64,000 nt of DNA from Pseudoramibacter sp. (GCF_022484225.1 NZ_JAKVLT010000001.1:496001-560000); one strand, 5' to 3'. Counted from the first letter of the stretch, positions 25,576 through 34,490 are shown. Notes: generated by a model not told the origin, from the letters alone. Numbers and translations: made by a program.

Positions 25576-26943
25576 ATGCATCAAGCCCAATCCATCGATA
25601 TGCTTCACGATCCCCTGCCGAAAAACCTGATTCTCTTCGCCCTGCCCATCGCCTTCAGCAGCATCCTCCAGCAGCTGTTCAACGCGGCGGACACCGCCGT
25701 GGCCGGCCGCTTTGCCGGCGCCGGCGCCCTCGCGGCAGTGGGCATCAACAGCGAAGTGGTCGCCCTGCTGGTCAGTCTGTCTGCGGGGCTGGCCGTGGGC
25801 GCCAACGTCTGGATCGCCCATCTCATCGGCCGAAATAAGCGGCGCCTTCTGGCCGGCGCCTGCCGCCACGCCCTGCTGTTGGCGCTTTTTCTCGGCGTCC
25901 TGGGCATGGGTCTCGGCCTCATTCTGGCGGCGCCCCTGCTCATCCTCATGCGCACGCCGAAGGCGATCCTGCCCCAGGCCATCCTCTACCTGCGCCTCTA
26001 TCTCCTCGGCTACCCGGCCCTCGTGGTCTACGACTTCGCCGCGGCGGTCCGCCGGGCCCAGGGGGACAGCTGGACGCCGTTTTTAATCTTAATTTTTTCG
26101 GGGATTCTCAACGTCGCGCTGAACCTGCTCTTCGTCATCGCCTTTCACCTGGATGTCGCCGGGGTCGCGCTGGCCACTTCCCTCGCCAACGCCGCCGCGG
26201 CCCTGATGGTGCTCTCAGTGATGAAAAAACAGGCGGATCAAAGCTTTTCAGGGGCTGGCGCCCACAAAACCCTGCACTTTTCCCGCATTCTCGCCGTGGG
26301 CGTCCCCGCGGCCCTCCAGGGCGCCGTGTTCTGCGTCGCCAACCTCTTTGTGCAGACCGCCGTCAACGGCTTTGGCCCGGATATCATCGCCGGCTCCGCC
26401 ATCGCCGTGAACTTCGAATACATCGGCTATTACATGATCACAGCCTTCGGCCAGACCGCGACGACATTTACAGCCCAGAACGCCGCCGCCGGAGAAGCCG
26501 GGCGGTGCCGGCGGAGTTTCCGCCTGTGTACCCTCGACGCCCTGGCCTTCAGCGCCGCCGTCGTCGTGCCGATCACGATTTTTAAAGTGCCCTGCGCCGC
26601 GCTCTTTTCAAACAGTCCCGGCGTCGTGGCCGCGGCGGGGGTGCGCATCACCATCATCTTCGCTCCTGAAATTTTGTGCGGCCTGTACGAAGTGCCTGCC
26701 GGCGTTCTCCGGGGCCGGGGCCATTCCGCCCTGCCCGCGGCTCTGACGATTCTCGGCATCTGCGGCTTCCGCCTGTTCTGGATTTTCGCGGTTTTCGCCC
26801 AAAATCAAACACCGGAAAGGCTGTACTTCGCCTTTCCGGTGTCTTGGCTGCTCACGATCGTCCTCATGGGGATCGCGGTCAAATGCACGCTGTCCCGCCC
26901 CGTCACAGGGCCTTCAGCACATCGCCGATGTCCCCGTCGATGA
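25576..26943 (+). CDS. MATE family efflux transporter
   Basis: A 455-residue MATE pump, start at 25576 behind AAAGGAG. The N-terminal repeat begins with FALPIAFSSILQQLFNAAD, and FGPDIIAGSAIAVNFE starts the second repeat region. It is GC-rich and thus different in origin from the AT-rich MATE pair at 0.5-3.2 kb. Its last 41 bases overlap the 3' end of the convergent Sir2-like gene. A -10 element TATAAT lies at 25540-25545, without a good -35, in the intergenic region shared with the damaged LysR gene. Confidence 0.92.
   Translation: MHQAQSIDMLHDPLPKNLILFALPIAFSSILQQLFNAADTAVAGRFAGAGALAAVGINSEVVALLVSLSAGLAVGANVWIAHLIGRNKRRLLAGACRHALLLALFLGVLGMGLGLILAAPLLILMRTPKAILPQAILYLRLYLLGYPALVVYDFAAAVRRAQGDSWTPFLILIFSGILNVALNLLFVIAFHLDVAGVALATSLANAAAALMVLSVMKKQADQSFSGAGAHKTLHFSRILAVGVPAALQGAVFCVANLFVQTAVNGFGPDIIAGSAIAVNFEYIGYYMITAFGQTATTFTAQNAAAGEAGRCRRSFRLCTLDALAFSAAVVVPITIFKVPCAALFSNSPGVVAAAGVRITIIFAPEILCGLYEVPAGVLRGRGHSALPAALTILGICGFRLFWIFAVFAQNQTPERLYFAFPVSWLLTIVLMGIAVKCTLSRPVTGPSAHRRCPRR
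26809..26842 (-). terminator. Terminator of the Sir2-like gene, inside the MATE coding region
   Basis: A 13-base perfect stem ACACCGGAAAGGC (26809-26821) with GCCTTTCCGGTGT (26830-26842). On the minus strand it is followed by TTGATTTTG, 60 bases past the Sir2-like stop. It lies within the convergent MATE gene. Confidence 0.55.
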
Positions 26944-27892
26944 CGATGCTCTGATCCTGAAGTTCCCTCGGCGCGTACGCTTCGCCGAAGTTCACGCACG
27001 CGTAGACCGCGTCGGGATTGTCGGCCGTCATCTGCCAGAACGGGTATTTGCCGATGACCGGCGTGTTGGCGCCGACCCCCAGTTCCCAAAACAGCACGTG
27101 CTGGTCCCGATGGCTTTCGAGAAAGTCCGCGTAGGCCGCCGACGCCCGATGCCAGCCGGCGTCTTCCACAAAGGTGTCATCGGATCGGAGGTTCATCGCA
27201 ACTTCAGAGCCGTCGGGGCAGATTGGGATCAGCTCCTTCGGCAGGCGCATGCTGATCTTTCCGTCTTCGGGCACGTCGTAAATCCCGTCTGCATTCTGTA
27301 CAAAGCCCTGGGCTTCCAGCGCGGCCATGACCCAAGCCTCGTTGCCGTACGTCTGATCAATCAGGCCCCGGGCGTCCTGAAACAGGCCGTAATCGCCCTG
27401 GGTGTAGAACAGCCGGGTTTTGTCGAAGCCCGCCCGCTGAAACTGATGGTCCACGTTCGTGGTGACCGCGAAATAATCCCGGCCTCTAACAAGATTCAAG
27501 AGCTCTGTGTACACAGGCTTCGGCGCGTCCACATAGCGGTTGACGTAAATGTAGCGGCTCCACCACGCCCAGCGGGTTTCATCGTCAGGAAAGGGATAAA
27601 ACCCGCCGCTGTACATGTCCCGGATGCCGAACCGGGCTTCAAAATCGTGGAAATAATGGTGAAACCGCGGCCCGCTGTACGTCAGTCCCGCCGCGGTGGA
27701 CAGGCCGGCGCCGGCGCCGACGACCACGGCGTCCCCTTCGTCCAGCGCTTTTTTCAGACGCTGCACCTCTGTTTCAAAATTGCCGCTTCCCCGCCAGACC
27801 GGGCCTTCAAACTGGTACACGGCGGCCATGCCCTTTTCGATGGTTTCCCGGTAGCCGTCCGGCTGTTTATGAAATAAAGAGTTCATCTTCAT
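26903..27892 (-). CDS. Sir2-family NAD-dependent protein (deacylase/ADP-ribosyltransferase-like)
   Basis: A 329-residue sirtuin-fold protein. GAGAGLSTAAGLTYSG (59-74) is the NAD-binding GAGxS motif, TTNVDHQF (144-151) corresponds to the T-Q-N-x-D catalytic strand with a following His, and YTQGDYG (163-169) replaces the usual catalytic HG. This pattern resembles the SirTM-like bacterial branch rather than classic deacetylases; no Cys4 zinc site is visible (only ICPDG). Function could be deacylation or mono-ADP-ribosylation. AGGAGG is four bases from ATG 27892 and ten from a second ATG at 27886. It has its own promoter overlapped by an operator-like repeat. Confidence 0.8.
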   Translation of the reverse strand: MKMNSLFHKQPDGYRETIEKGMAAVYQFEGPVWRGSGNFETEVQRLKKALDEGDAVVVGAGAGLSTAAGLTYSGPRFHHYFHDFEARFGIRDMYSGGFYPFPDDETRWAWWSRYIYVNRYVDAPKPVYTELLNLVRGRDYFAVTTNVDHQFQRAGFDKTRLFYTQGDYGLFQDARGLIDQTYGNEAWVMAALEAQGFVQNADGIYDVPEDGKISMRLPKELIPICPDGSEVAMNLRSDDTFVEDAGWHRASAAYADFLESHRDQHVLFWELGVGANTPVIGKYPFWQMTADNPDAVYACVNFGEAYAPRELQDQSIVIDGDIGDVLKAL

Positions 27893-27904
27893 CTGCCCTC
27901 CTAT

Positions 27905-27952
27905 TTGTAATATTTATATTTACAATATATCACCCCTTGTTTTTTCTGTCAA
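27905..27952 (-). promoter_or_regulatory. Promoter and operator of the Sir2-like gene
   Basis: On the minus strand TTGACA (27952-27947), 17 bases, TATATT (27929-27924). An inverted repeat TTGTAA-N9-TTACAA at 27905-27925 covers the transcription start, a position typical of a repressor site. Confidence 0.6.
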
Positions 27953-27962
27953 CTTTCATCAT

Positions 27963-27990
27963 AAAAAAAGACCGGATTTTTCCGGTCTTA
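27963..27990 (-). terminator. Terminator of the glycosyltransferase operon
   Basis: AGACCGGA (27969-27976) pairs with TCCGGTCT (27981-27988); the minus strand then has seven U. The stem contains the stop codon region of the GT2 gene. Confidence 0.85.
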
Positions 27991-28974
27991 ATTTTTATGC
28001 GCTTCTTCCGAATCGTCCCAGGTCCGGTCGCTGATGATGTACCGCGGCCGGTGCTTCGTTTCCATGTAGGTCTTGCCCACGTACTCTCCGATGATCCCAA
28101 GGCTTAAAAGCTGAATCCCGCCGAGAAAGCACACGATGCACACGATGGAGGCCCAGCCGGCCACGGCGTATCCCGTCACGGCCCGGACGATGGCCCAGAT
28201 GACCCCGACGAAGCCCAAAATGCTGATGATAAAACCCAGCTGGGCGATGATGGTGATAGGCTTCACCGACAGGCTCGTGATGCCGTCGAAGGCGAGGCCG
28301 AGCATCTTCTTCAGGGGATAATGGCTTTCTCCGGCGAGGCGTTCGTGGCGGCTGTAATAGACCGACGTGCTCTTAAAGCCCACCAGGGGGAACATTCCCC
28401 GGAGAAAAAGATTGACTTCGTGGAAATCGGCGAAGTGATTCAGCACCCGATTGGACGTCAGGCGGTAGTCGGCGTGGTTGTACACCACTTCAACTCCCAT
28501 TTTGTTGAGAAAGCGGTAATAGCCCTGAGCGGTGGTGCGCTTAAACCAGGTGTCGCTGTCCCGGTCGGACCGCACCCCGTACACGATGTCGCAGCCGTCG
28601 TGGTAGGCGTCGACCATGGGCTCCATAGCGGCAATATCGTCCTGACCGTCGCAGTCGATACTGATGGCGATATCGCAGCGGTCCTTCGCTTCCATAAGGC
28701 CGGCGAGCACGGCGTTTTGATGGCCGCGGTTGCGGCTCTGGGCGATGCCGATAAAGTGCTCGTCCTTTTTGGACAGGTCTTCAATGATGGACCAGGTCTT
28801 GTCCTTGGACCCGTCGTTGACGAACAGGATCCGGCTGTCCGGGCTGATCTTCTGCACCTCGGTCAGATGGGTCACTTCTTTCAAAAACATCGGCGCCGTT
28901 TCCGGCAGCACCGCTTCTTCATTGTAACAGGGAATCACGATCCACAGGACCGGTTCCGCTTTGAATGCTGTCAT
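27988..28974 (-). CDS. GT2-family polyprenyl-phosphate glycosyltransferase (GtrB/DPM1-like)
   Basis: A 328-residue family 2 glycosyltransferase with a cytoplasmic catalytic domain and two C-terminal membrane helices, as in GtrB/YfdH/CsbB. Catalytic features: IPCYNEEAVLP, FVNDGSKDKTW (nucleotide-binding Asp), SIDCDGQDD (D-x-D-like metal site) and RHERLAGESHYPLKKM, which is the membrane-surface motif of the family. It probably moves a sugar from a nucleotide sugar to polyprenyl phosphate. I start at ATG 28974 behind AAAGGAAAC. The 5' end overlaps the upstream membrane glycosyltransferase gene by 56 bases. Confidence 0.9.
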   Translation of the reverse strand: MTAFKAEPVLWIVIPCYNEEAVLPETAPMFLKEVTHLTEVQKISPDSRILFVNDGSKDKTWSIIEDLSKKDEHFIGIAQSRNRGHQNAVLAGLMEAKDRCDIAISIDCDGQDDIAAMEPMVDAYHDGCDIVYGVRSDRDSDTWFKRTTAQGYYRFLNKMGVEVVYNHADYRLTSNRVLNHFADFHEVNLFLRGMFPLVGFKSTSVYYSRHERLAGESHYPLKKMLGLAFDGITSLSVKPITIIAQLGFIISILGFVGVIWAIVRAVTGYAVAGWASIVCIVCFLGGIQLLSLGIIGEYVGKTYMETKHRPRYIISDRTWDDSEEAHKN

Positions 28975-30556
28975 TTTGTTGTTTCCTTTCTGTATCATTA
29001 AACCCAACGGACAGCCGCCAAAACAGCTGCCTAAGCCCCAGCACGCCGAGTATCGCATACACCGGCGCGTAGCAATACAAGTACCGCGCCCGGGCTTCGA
29101 ACAAAAGTTCAAAGATCGTCAGTCCGAGAATCGCCGCGATCAAAATCATCATCTCTTTGTCTGCTTCCTCGGATTCAGATCGAAGCAAAGCCCCTGCTGT
29201 GAAGAGAGAGGCAAAAATCAAGGTGATCCAAACCGTCTGCTTAAACGAGAGAAAGTTCTTGTAATTGGCGCCTTGGGGTTTAATCACACTGCGCACCCAG
29301 TCCGAAATCCCGTTATGAGCCCACTTCGGATCGCCGGTGAAAAACTGCCCTTCGTTATTCCAGCCAAAGGTCCCGTCGTTGTAATTGATAAGCTGTTTGC
29401 GGCACAGATGCCATAACAGCCCGTCAGGGCCGTAGGCTTCGAGACGCTTTTTGGCCATTTCCAGGTCGGCTTTGTTGCGCGCTTTATTGGTTTTGAAATG
29501 CCAAGTATATTGATAATCTTCGGCGCTGTACACGCCATCGCCATGCGTTTGGTCATTAAGCCCCATCATCAGATAATGGGACATACTGATGGTCCGGTCC
29601 GGATCTGTTTTAAAGTGCAGGGAAGGAACAATCACCTGGGCGTACAGCAGCATCCCCAAAGCAAATCCTGCCACGATCATTCCCAAGCGCAGTCCAACGT
29701 CTTTCACTTTTTTTAAATTTCCATGATAAAAAAGTGAGCACAATTCCACGAGCACCACGGCGATCAAAGCGATCACCGTCTGGGGTTTAATGCGATAGCC
29801 GGCAAAGGCGGCAAGACCCAGGACAGCCCACCAGAGGATTTTCGCCCAGGGCTTTTTCGTCCTGGCGCCCATCTGATAACAGCGGAATGTCACCAGCGGG
29901 AAAATAATCCCCGTCGCGTCAGAGTAGGCCACGATAATCCACGGGGACAGCCCCGAAAGGAGCAGCGCCGCCAGATAAGCGGTCCACGCGATTTTGTGGC
30001 GTTTTGTGAGATCCAGCGTGATGGCGTACACGAGCCACAAAGCCAGTACTCCGAGCACAGCTTGAAAAACAACTAAAGCGTATTCCCAATTAGATATCCC
30101 AAAGGCATTCGCAATTCGCAGCACCCCGGTGAACAGCCAGACGATGAGCTGGTTGTTGGGAAACCATGAAAAGTAGCCGTGGGGCAGAAGCTTGTAACGC
30201 CCGTGAAGTTCCAGAAACGCGGTGTTTCTGATGAGACCCGCGTCCCATCCGGTTCTGAAATAACCGCCGTAAGCTGCGTAAAGGTTAAAGGCCAGAACCG
30301 CCGCCAACGTCACATAAAACAGCGGCCGTCCATACTTGGCGAGAAACGCCTCGATGTTTTCGCCCCACCGACGGTTAATCCAAAAAAGCAGCCCTGCGAT
30401 CAAAAGGCCGATCATCAAATAGCCGCCGTTTTCAAAAGAGAAAGGCTTCGCCGCTGCTATCTGCCAAACTCCTGCTTTTCCCAGCATCAAAAACAAGGTG
30501 CCCAAAAAAACAAATTCCCAGATAACCGCCACAAAAATCTTCAGTCCTTTATTCAA
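28919..30556 (-). CDS. Polytopic membrane glycosyltransferase-like protein (GT-C type)
   Basis: A 545-residue protein with about 11 to 12 predicted helices and a large extracytoplasmic region near residues 310-430. The first outside loop contains FRTGWDAGLIRN, whose Asp fits the catalytic Asp of GT-C transferases. Its partner GtrB-like gene overlaps its 3' end, so the likely pathway is: charge polyprenyl phosphate with a sugar inside, then transfer it outside to a wall polymer or protein. The start is TTG at 30556, since no ATG precedes the first helix; AAGGAG lies about 11 bases upstream. The acceptor is unknown. Confidence 0.78.
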   Translation of the reverse strand: MNKGLKIFVAVIWEFVFLGTLFLMLGKAGVWQIAAAKPFSFENGGYLMIGLLIAGLLFWINRRWGENIEAFLAKYGRPLFYVTLAAVLAFNLYAAYGGYFRTGWDAGLIRNTAFLELHGRYKLLPHGYFSWFPNNQLIVWLFTGVLRIANAFGISNWEYALVVFQAVLGVLALWLVYAITLDLTKRHKIAWTAYLAALLLSGLSPWIIVAYSDATGIIFPLVTFRCYQMGARTKKPWAKILWWAVLGLAAFAGYRIKPQTVIALIAVVLVELCSLFYHGNLKKVKDVGLRLGMIVAGFALGMLLYAQVIVPSLHFKTDPDRTISMSHYLMMGLNDQTHGDGVYSAEDYQYTWHFKTNKARNKADLEMAKKRLEAYGPDGLLWHLCRKQLINYNDGTFGWNNEGQFFTGDPKWAHNGISDWVRSVIKPQGANYKNFLSFKQTVWITLIFASLFTAGALLRSESEEADKEMMILIAAILGLTIFELLFEARARYLYCYAPVYAILGVLGLRQLFWRLSVGFNDTERKQQNDSIQSGTGPVDRDSLLQ

Positions 30557-30597
30557 CGCCTCTTCTTCTCCTTATATTCTTTAATATTGCTTTATAA

Positions 30598-30626
30598 ATT
30601 ATACCTACCTCAATACAAAGCGTCAA
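30598..30626 (-). promoter_or_regulatory. Promoter of the two-gene glycosyltransferase operon
   Basis: On the minus strand TTGACG (30626-30621), a 17-base spacer and TATAAT (30603-30598). Near-consensus. Confidence 0.75.
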
Positions 30627-30666
30627 CTCAACTTTTCTAAACTTTTTAATAAACTATTCTGACAAA

Positions 30667-31380
30667 TCAATTTTCTTCTAGATAATCTGCTATCATTTGT
30701 AAGCACCACCCAAAGCCCTTGGCGCAGCGCTTGTCCGGATCTTTGAAGTGATTCCCGGGGTTCCATTCCAGCACCGTGGCCACACCCTGACCTTTTAAGA
30801 CCGTGTGCTGTTCGCGGATGGCCTTCCCCACCGTCGCCATGACGGGATTGCGGGTCTTCTCTTCCCGGCCGCCGAGGCTCAGGTACACGGCGCCGGCTTT
30901 GGGCGTGTGGGCCTTCGCGTAGGCCAGCCAGTCCGGGAACCACACCGATGGCGACACCGCCGCGGCTGCCGCGAACCGGTCTGTTTGATAAGCGCTCCAC
31001 AGGGCGAAGAGCCCCGCCAGGGAGTAGCCCCCTAAAATGACGGGAATACTCGGATTCAAATTCATTCTATTCATCAATCCCGGCAGCAGGTTATCTTCGA
31101 TCAGCGCCAGCGTCTGGGCCGCACCGTCTCCGAAGGCTTCGTCGCCGAACACCGGCGGCGCCGGCCACGGGGACAGGTCATGATCCCAGTCCGCGACCTT
31201 GAAAGCCGCCAGGGCAAAGGACAGCGGCGCCCCTTCGGCGATCAGCGCCGCTTCATGGTCCATCACCGCTAGATCGTGCTCGTCCGCCGGCTGAATCAAC
31301 AAGACTGCCGGGGCTTCCTCCCCGGCGTAATAAGTGCAGGGCACCCCTGCGAGGTCAAAACTTTCTTTATTCAATGGCAT
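30667..31380 (-). CDS. Esterase-family alpha/beta hydrolase
   Basis: A 237-residue esterase of the enterochelin-esterase/esterase-D type. The nucleophile elbow is GGYSLAGLF (Ser in G-x-S-x-A-G), preceded by the strand IPVILGG, with VSPSVWFP as the following family block and a GNHFKDP His near the C-terminus. No signal peptide is present. I choose ATG 31380 behind GAGGAAATTGAGG; a TTG six bases upstream is the only alternative. It stands alone, 111 bases from the glycosyltransferase promoter. Confidence 0.82.
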   Translation of the reverse strand: MPLNKESFDLAGVPCTYYAGEEAPAVLLIQPADEHDLAVMDHEAALIAEGAPLSFALAAFKVADWDHDLSPWPAPPVFGDEAFGDGAAQTLALIEDNLLPGLMNRMNLNPSIPVILGGYSLAGLFALWSAYQTDRFAAAAAVSPSVWFPDWLAYAKAHTPKAGAVYLSLGGREEKTRNPVMATVGKAIREQHTVLKGQGVATVLEWNPGNHFKDPDKRCAKGFGWCLQMIADYLEEN

Positions 31381-31447
31381 CCTCAATTTCCTCTTTATTA
31401 TTTATTAGCAATAGTTTTATTTTATACCAATCTTTAAATCCCACGCA

Positions 31448-31472
31448 ACAAAAAACCCGCCTTTCGGCGGGT
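31448..31472 (-). terminator. Terminator of the aldehyde dehydrogenase gene
   Basis: ACCCGCC (31455-31461) pairs with GGCGGGT (31466-31472) around TTTC; six U follow on the minus strand. Confidence 0.85.
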
Positions 31473-31512
31473 ATTATGAGGTGTAAAACTGCTTCAAAGG
31501 AGGTTGTGCAGT

Positions 31513-33003
31513 CTATTGCATCGGGAAGAATCCCGAAGGTGCATCTGAAAGGTTGATCATGATGTTTTTGCAGACGGTGTAGGCGTCGAGGATGGCGAGG
31601 TCGGTTTCACGGCCGATGCCGGATTTCTTCACGCCGCCGAAGGGCGCCCCTGCCGGGATCATGTTGTAGATGTTGACCCACATCCGGCCGGTTTCCACTT
31701 TCCGGGCAACCCGGAAGGCTCTGGTGATGTCCTTGGTCCAGACGCCGCCGCCGAGGCCGTATTCGGAATCGTTGGCCATGGCGATGACTTCGTCTTCGGT
31801 CTTGAAGCGGATGACCACGGCCACCGGCCCGAAGATTTCTTCCTGGGCCACGCGCATGTCGTTGGTCACGTTGGTAATCAACGTCGGTTTGAAGAAATTG
31901 CCTTTGGCGAGGTCTCCGTCGGTGTTGGCTTCGCCGCCAACCGCGATCGTCGCCCCTTCTTCCCTGGCGATGTCCATGTAGGACGCGATTTTCTTCACCT
32001 GTCCGGCGTTGATCTGGGAACCGACCTGGGTTTCAGGATCTAACGGATCGCCCTGTTTCACTTTGGCAAACTGGTCGGCGAGTTTTTCGACAAATTCGTC
32101 GTAGATGCCGTCCTGGACGAAGATCCGGGAGCCGGCGCAGCACACCTGGCCCTGGTTGAACAGAATCCCGAGCTGGGCGCCGTCGAGGGCCTGTTCCAGA
32201 TTCGCGTCGTCGAAGAAGATGTTCGCGCTCTTGCCGCCGAGTTCCAAGGTGGCCGGGATCAGTTTGTCCGCCGCGGCCTTCGCCACGCTGTAGCCCACTT
32301 CGGTGGAACCGGTAAAGGCCAGTTTCCGGACGTCCGGGTGATCCAGGAGGAATTGTCCGGAACGGGAGCCTTTGCCGTTGATGACGTTGATGACCCCTGC
32401 GGGCACCACGTCCTGGATGAGTTCCATGAGCACCATCAGGCTCAATGGAGTAGTTGATGAGGATTTAATCACCGCGCAGTCCCCGGCAGCCAGCACCGGC
32501 GCCAGTTTCCAGGCGGCCATGAGGAACGGGAAGTTCCACGGGACGATCTGCCCGACCACGCCGATGGGTTCCCGGAGTTCGATGCTGAGGAGCCCGCCGT
32601 CCAAAACGGTGGCGTGGCCCTTCTGGGTTCTCACGGCCCCGGCGAAGTAGCGGAAATGGTCCGCCGCGTAGGGGACGTCGATGGTCAGGGTTTCGCGGAT
32701 GGGCTTGCCGTTGTCCAAAGTTTCGACTTTGGCGAGCCATTCTTTATTGGCATCGATGACGTCTGCGATCTTGTCGAGCACCGCGGCCCGCTGAGCCGGT
32801 TCGGTGTCCCGCCAGGCCGGGAAAGCTTTCCACGCCGCCTGAACCGCATCATCGACATCTTGTTTCGTCGCTTCGGCAACTTCAGCGAGGACATCGCCTG
32901 TGGCCGGGTTGGTGACTTTGAAATAGGCCTGATCTGAGGACGGTCTGAATGCACCGTCGATAAACAGTCCGTATTGTGATTTTAAAGTGTTCTGTACTGT
33001 CAT
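31513..33003 (-). CDS. NAD(P)-dependent aldehyde dehydrogenase
   Basis: A 496-residue aldehyde dehydrogenase of the ALDH1/2-like superfamily branch, of full length. The Rossmann segment is IVPWNFPFLMAAWK, the FTGSTEVG block (230-237) binds NAD, Glu254 in LELGGKSANI is the general base and Cys288 in FNQGQVCCAGSR is the nucleophile. It oxidises an aldehyde to the acid. The start is set at 33003, behind AAGGAG; the longer frame has no binding site. A MocR-type regulator is divergently transcribed from the same 92-base intergenic region and is its probable regulator. The substrate is not evident. Confidence 0.92.
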   Translation of the reverse strand: MTVQNTLKSQYGLFIDGAFRPSSDQAYFKVTNPATGDVLAEVAEATKQDVDDAVQAAWKAFPAWRDTEPAQRAAVLDKIADVIDANKEWLAKVETLDNGKPIRETLTIDVPYAADHFRYFAGAVRTQKGHATVLDGGLLSIELREPIGVVGQIVPWNFPFLMAAWKLAPVLAAGDCAVIKSSSTTPLSLMVLMELIQDVVPAGVINVINGKGSRSGQFLLDHPDVRKLAFTGSTEVGYSVAKAAADKLIPATLELGGKSANIFFDDANLEQALDGAQLGILFNQGQVCCAGSRIFVQDGIYDEFVEKLADQFAKVKQGDPLDPETQVGSQINAGQVKKIASYMDIAREEGATIAVGGEANTDGDLAKGNFFKPTLITNVTNDMRVAQEEIFGPVAVVIRFKTEDEVIAMANDSEYGLGGGVWTKDITRAFRVARKVETGRMWVNIYNMIPAGAPFGGVKKSGIGRETDLAILDAYTVCKNIMINLSDAPSGFFPMQ

Positions 33004-33045
33004 TTGAATTGCTCCTTGTTGAATGTTAATGACATTATGCACCCG

Positions 33046-33071
33046 ATCTGATATGATGATAAGACTCAGAT
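33046..33071. promoter_or_regulatory. Inverted repeat between the aldehyde dehydrogenase and MocR genes
   Basis: ATCTGA (33046-33051) and TCAGAT (33066-33071) are separated by 14 bases in the divergent intergenic region. It is a candidate regulator-binding site for one or both genes. Confidence 0.4.
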
Positions 33072-33095
33072 TATTTTAATTTTAAGGTACCAGAT

Positions 33096-34490
33096 ATGCT
33101 CAACTACGATTTAACCCAGCGGGGGAATACTCCCCTTTACCGTTTTCTCTATTCCTGTATTCGAAAAGACATCGAAACCGGCGCCCTGGCCGCGGACACC
33201 CGCCTGCCCAGCAAGCGCCGCCTCGCCGAGGATTTGAACCTCAGCGTCAACACCGTCATGACGGCCTACGACCTGCTGGTCTCCGAAGGCTTCGTGTACA
33301 CCCGGGAGAAAAAAGGCTATTACGTCAGCCGCCTCAACTACCGGGCGCCGAAAAAAAAGGCCCGGCCGCCGAAAGCAGCCGAGCCTGAAGAACGGAATTG
33401 GTTCATGGATTTCCGCGCCGGCCACGCCCCCTTGGATCTCTTTCCCACCAGCCTGTGGGCCAAATGCATGCGGGAGGCCATCAGCGCGGCCGACAGCCTG
33501 TACACCACCGTGTCCTGGAAGGGATTAGCCGCCCTGCGCAACGCCATCGCCGAAGATCTGGCCGATCACCGGGGCATGACCGGCGTCTCCCCAGAACAGA
33601 TCGTCATCGGCGCCGGCACCGAATACCTCTACGGCCGGCTCATGGAAATCCTCGGCCCCGGCATCACCATCGCCGGTGCGGACACCGGGCCGTCCAAATT
33701 CGCCCAGATCGCCGCCAACCACGGCAGCCGCTGGTGCTACATCCCCGTGGACGAAAAAAACATGCGCGCCGACTGTCTGGCCCAGACTTCGGCCAGCGTG
33801 GTGCACCTCTCCCCGGCCAATTTGTTCCCCTACGGGCGAAGCATGCCCATCGACCGGCGCATCGCCTTTTTCGAGTGGGCCAACGCCGCGCCGTCCCGGT
33901 GGATCATCGAGGACAACTACGACGCGGAATTCTGTTTCGGCCCCGCCGGCCACCGGTCCATGTTTTCCGAAGACGCCCACGAAAAGGTCATCTACCTCAA
34001 CACCCTTTCCAAGACCATGGTGCCCACCCTGCGCATCAGCTTCATGGTGCTGCCTGAGGCCCTGCTCAGGCGCTACGAAGAGACCGTGAGCTTTTACACC
34101 TGCACGGTGTCGAGCTTTGAGCAGTACGCCCTGGCCCTGTTCATCGAGCGGGGCTATTACGAGCGCCATCTGTTCCGGCTGCTCCATCATTACCGGAAGC
34201 TCCGGGCCGCGATCCTCGACGAGATTCAGCACAATCCGATTTTGTCCCGCATCGCCGAAGTCGCCGACACCGACGCCGGCACCCACTTCCTCATGACGGT
34301 GCACACCGATCTCAGCGAAGCCGAAATCCTGTCCCGGGCCGAGGCCCGGTCCCTGCGGTTTCACTTCTTCCATCCGAAATATCAGAAGCCCCGTCCCGGG
34401 GAAGTTCAGCTCATTATCAACTTCGCCGCCATCGACGAAAGCCGGATTCCCGAGGTCTTTGCGCGGTTAGGGGCGGTGTTTGAGGGGTGA
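33096..34490 (+). CDS. MocR/GabR-type regulator (GntR helix-turn-helix fused to aminotransferase)
   Basis: A 464-residue two-domain regulator. Residues 1-75 are a GntR winged-helix (RLPSKRRLAEDLNLSVNTVM, then YDLLVSEGFVYTREKKGYYV). The rest is a fold-type I aminotransferase domain with NTLSKTMVPTLRISFM carrying the PLP-binding Lys and IIEDNYDAEF with the conserved Asp. Proteins of this class use PLP and an amino acid as effectors. GabR relatives control an aminotransferase and a semialdehyde dehydrogenase. Here the divergent aldehyde dehydrogenase is the likely target, which would suggest amino-acid-derived aldehyde breakdown. Its last 24 bases overlap the convergent ADP-ribosylglycohydrolase gene. 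Confidence 0.9.
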   Translation: MLNYDLTQRGNTPLYRFLYSCIRKDIETGALAADTRLPSKRRLAEDLNLSVNTVMTAYDLLVSEGFVYTREKKGYYVSRLNYRAPKKKARPPKAAEPEERNWFMDFRAGHAPLDLFPTSLWAKCMREAISAADSLYTTVSWKGLAALRNAIAEDLADHRGMTGVSPEQIVIGAGTEYLYGRLMEILGPGITIAGADTGPSKFAQIAANHGSRWCYIPVDEKNMRADCLAQTSASVVHLSPANLFPYGRSMPIDRRIAFFEWANAAPSRWIIEDNYDAEFCFGPAGHRSMFSEDAHEKVIYLNTLSKTMVPTLRISFMVLPEALLRRYEETVSFYTCTVSSFEQYALALFIERGYYERHLFRLLHHYRKLRAAILDEIQHNPILSRIAEVADTDAGTHFLMTVHTDLSEAEILSRAEARSLRFHFFHPKYQKPRPGEVQLIINFAAIDESRIPEVFARLGAVFEG

